From the NCBI GenBank assembly GCA_023433855.1, contig JAEYTV010000151.1, positions 1-5,444 on the forward strand: a stretch of DNA of 5,444 bases. The letters are read 5' to 3'. The notes under the pieces are model-generated. The model did not search any database. It saw only the letters and a program-made list of their open reading frames with translations, and had not been told where the DNA came from. The stretch is from Pseudomonadota bacterium (lineage in GTDB: Bacteria; Pseudomonadota; Alphaproteobacteria; Rhizobiales; Rhizobiaceae). This document shows positions 5,265 through 5,444 of this stretch, in pieces; the stretch's first letter is position 1, and each line of letters opens with the position of its first letter. Made by a program: the position numbers and the translations under genes.

Positions 5265-5435
5265 ATGAAGAAGACAAACGCAGAACAGCAGATCAAACGC
5301 GCCCAGCGTCAGGTAGCCAGAACCAGTGGTGGCGGCCATCTCGGTGGCACCAACCATGGTCAGGGGTATGACGCCAAGACGTCATCCGCCAGAGGCAAAA
5401 ACGAGAAGACGCGCCGATCATCGGCCAAACCCTAA
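5265..5435 (+). CDS. Small, highly basic hypothetical protein (56 aa), probably disordered
   Basis: A 56-residue protein beginning MKKTNAEQQIKRAQRQVART. It has 13 Lys/Arg against 3 Asp/Glu. The N-terminal 20 residues can form a basic helix, residues 22-36 are rich in Gly, His and Gln (GGGHLGGTNHGQGYD), and the tail is Lys/Arg/Ser-rich. No hydrophobic core, membrane segment or signal peptide is visible, so it is probably largely unfolded until bound to nucleic acid or another partner. I recognise no family. A strong ribosome binding site, GAGGT, lies 6 bases before the ATG, which is the main reason to accept it and to reject the longer out-of-frame upstream extension through the Csp gene. It follows the Csp terminator directly, so expression may depend on read-through or on a promoter within about 5156-5260. 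Confidence 0.65.
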   Translation: MKKTNAEQQIKRAQRQVARTSGGGHLGGTNHGQGYDAKTSSARGKNEKTRRSSAKP

Positions 5436-5444
5436 CTGTCGAAG

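Noticed and set aside
1..5444. CRISPR array, insertion sequence, integrase or toxin-antitoxin pair
   Set aside because: No regularly spaced repeats, transposase or integrase motifs, or recognisable toxin or antitoxin were found. The small genes at 2626-4020 lack any known toxin-antitoxin signature.

Overview
The window looks like a chromosomal or large-replicon segment from an alphaproteobacterium, most likely of the Hyphomicrobiales (rhizobia and relatives). The evidence is the moderately high GC content with G/C-rich third codon positions, a CspA-type protein with the KFFN variant of the KWFN motif that is common in rhizobia, a DUF1488 gene, and several small conserved hypothetical proteins of a kind I associate with this order. 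The order-level assignment is inference; no rRNA or species marker is present.

Layout. (1) Positions 1-393 hold the C-terminal part of a GNAT (BcsL/CelD-like, Acetyltransf_6) acetyltransferase on the plus strand, cut by the left edge. (2) Converging on it, with a 29-bp overlap of the coding ends, is a complete AMP-forming acyl-CoA synthetase on the minus strand (365-2023). (3) A non-coding stretch of about 330 bases with several short inverted repeats separates the synthetase start from a plus-strand tRNA-Leu(CAA) gene at 2354-2438. (4) From about 4020 down to 2626, on the minus strand, there is a compact series of five small genes (63, about 98, 84, 85 and 85 codons) with short gaps and clear ribosome binding sites. 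It includes a DUF1488 protein and looks like one transcription unit. The second gene has a doubtful N-terminus with signs of a frameshift. (5) Positions 4165-4611 hold no convincing long gene, but the minus strand carries a possible 42-residue membrane peptide and hydrophobic fragments that may be the remains of a decayed gene. (6) At the right, on the plus strand, a cold-shock protein gene (4943-5155) has a long leader and a strong intrinsic terminator (5216-5245). It is followed at once by a 56-codon gene for a very basic, glycine-containing protein (5265-5435).

How the parts may work together. The acyltransferase and acyl-CoA synthetase are convergent, so they are not one operon, though both handle acyl or acyl-CoA groups. 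The five-gene series has no enzyme or toxin-antitoxin signature that I can recognise. Its compactness, translational coupling (ATGA) and structured leader suggest coordinated expression of small cytoplasmic proteins of unknown role. The Csp gene and the basic protein behind its terminator may form an attenuated two-gene unit of nucleic-acid-binding proteins. I found no integrase, transposase, CRISPR array or obvious defence gene, and I do not claim a new system. The best leads are the small-protein operon, the frame disruption inside it, and the Csp/terminator/basic-peptide arrangement.
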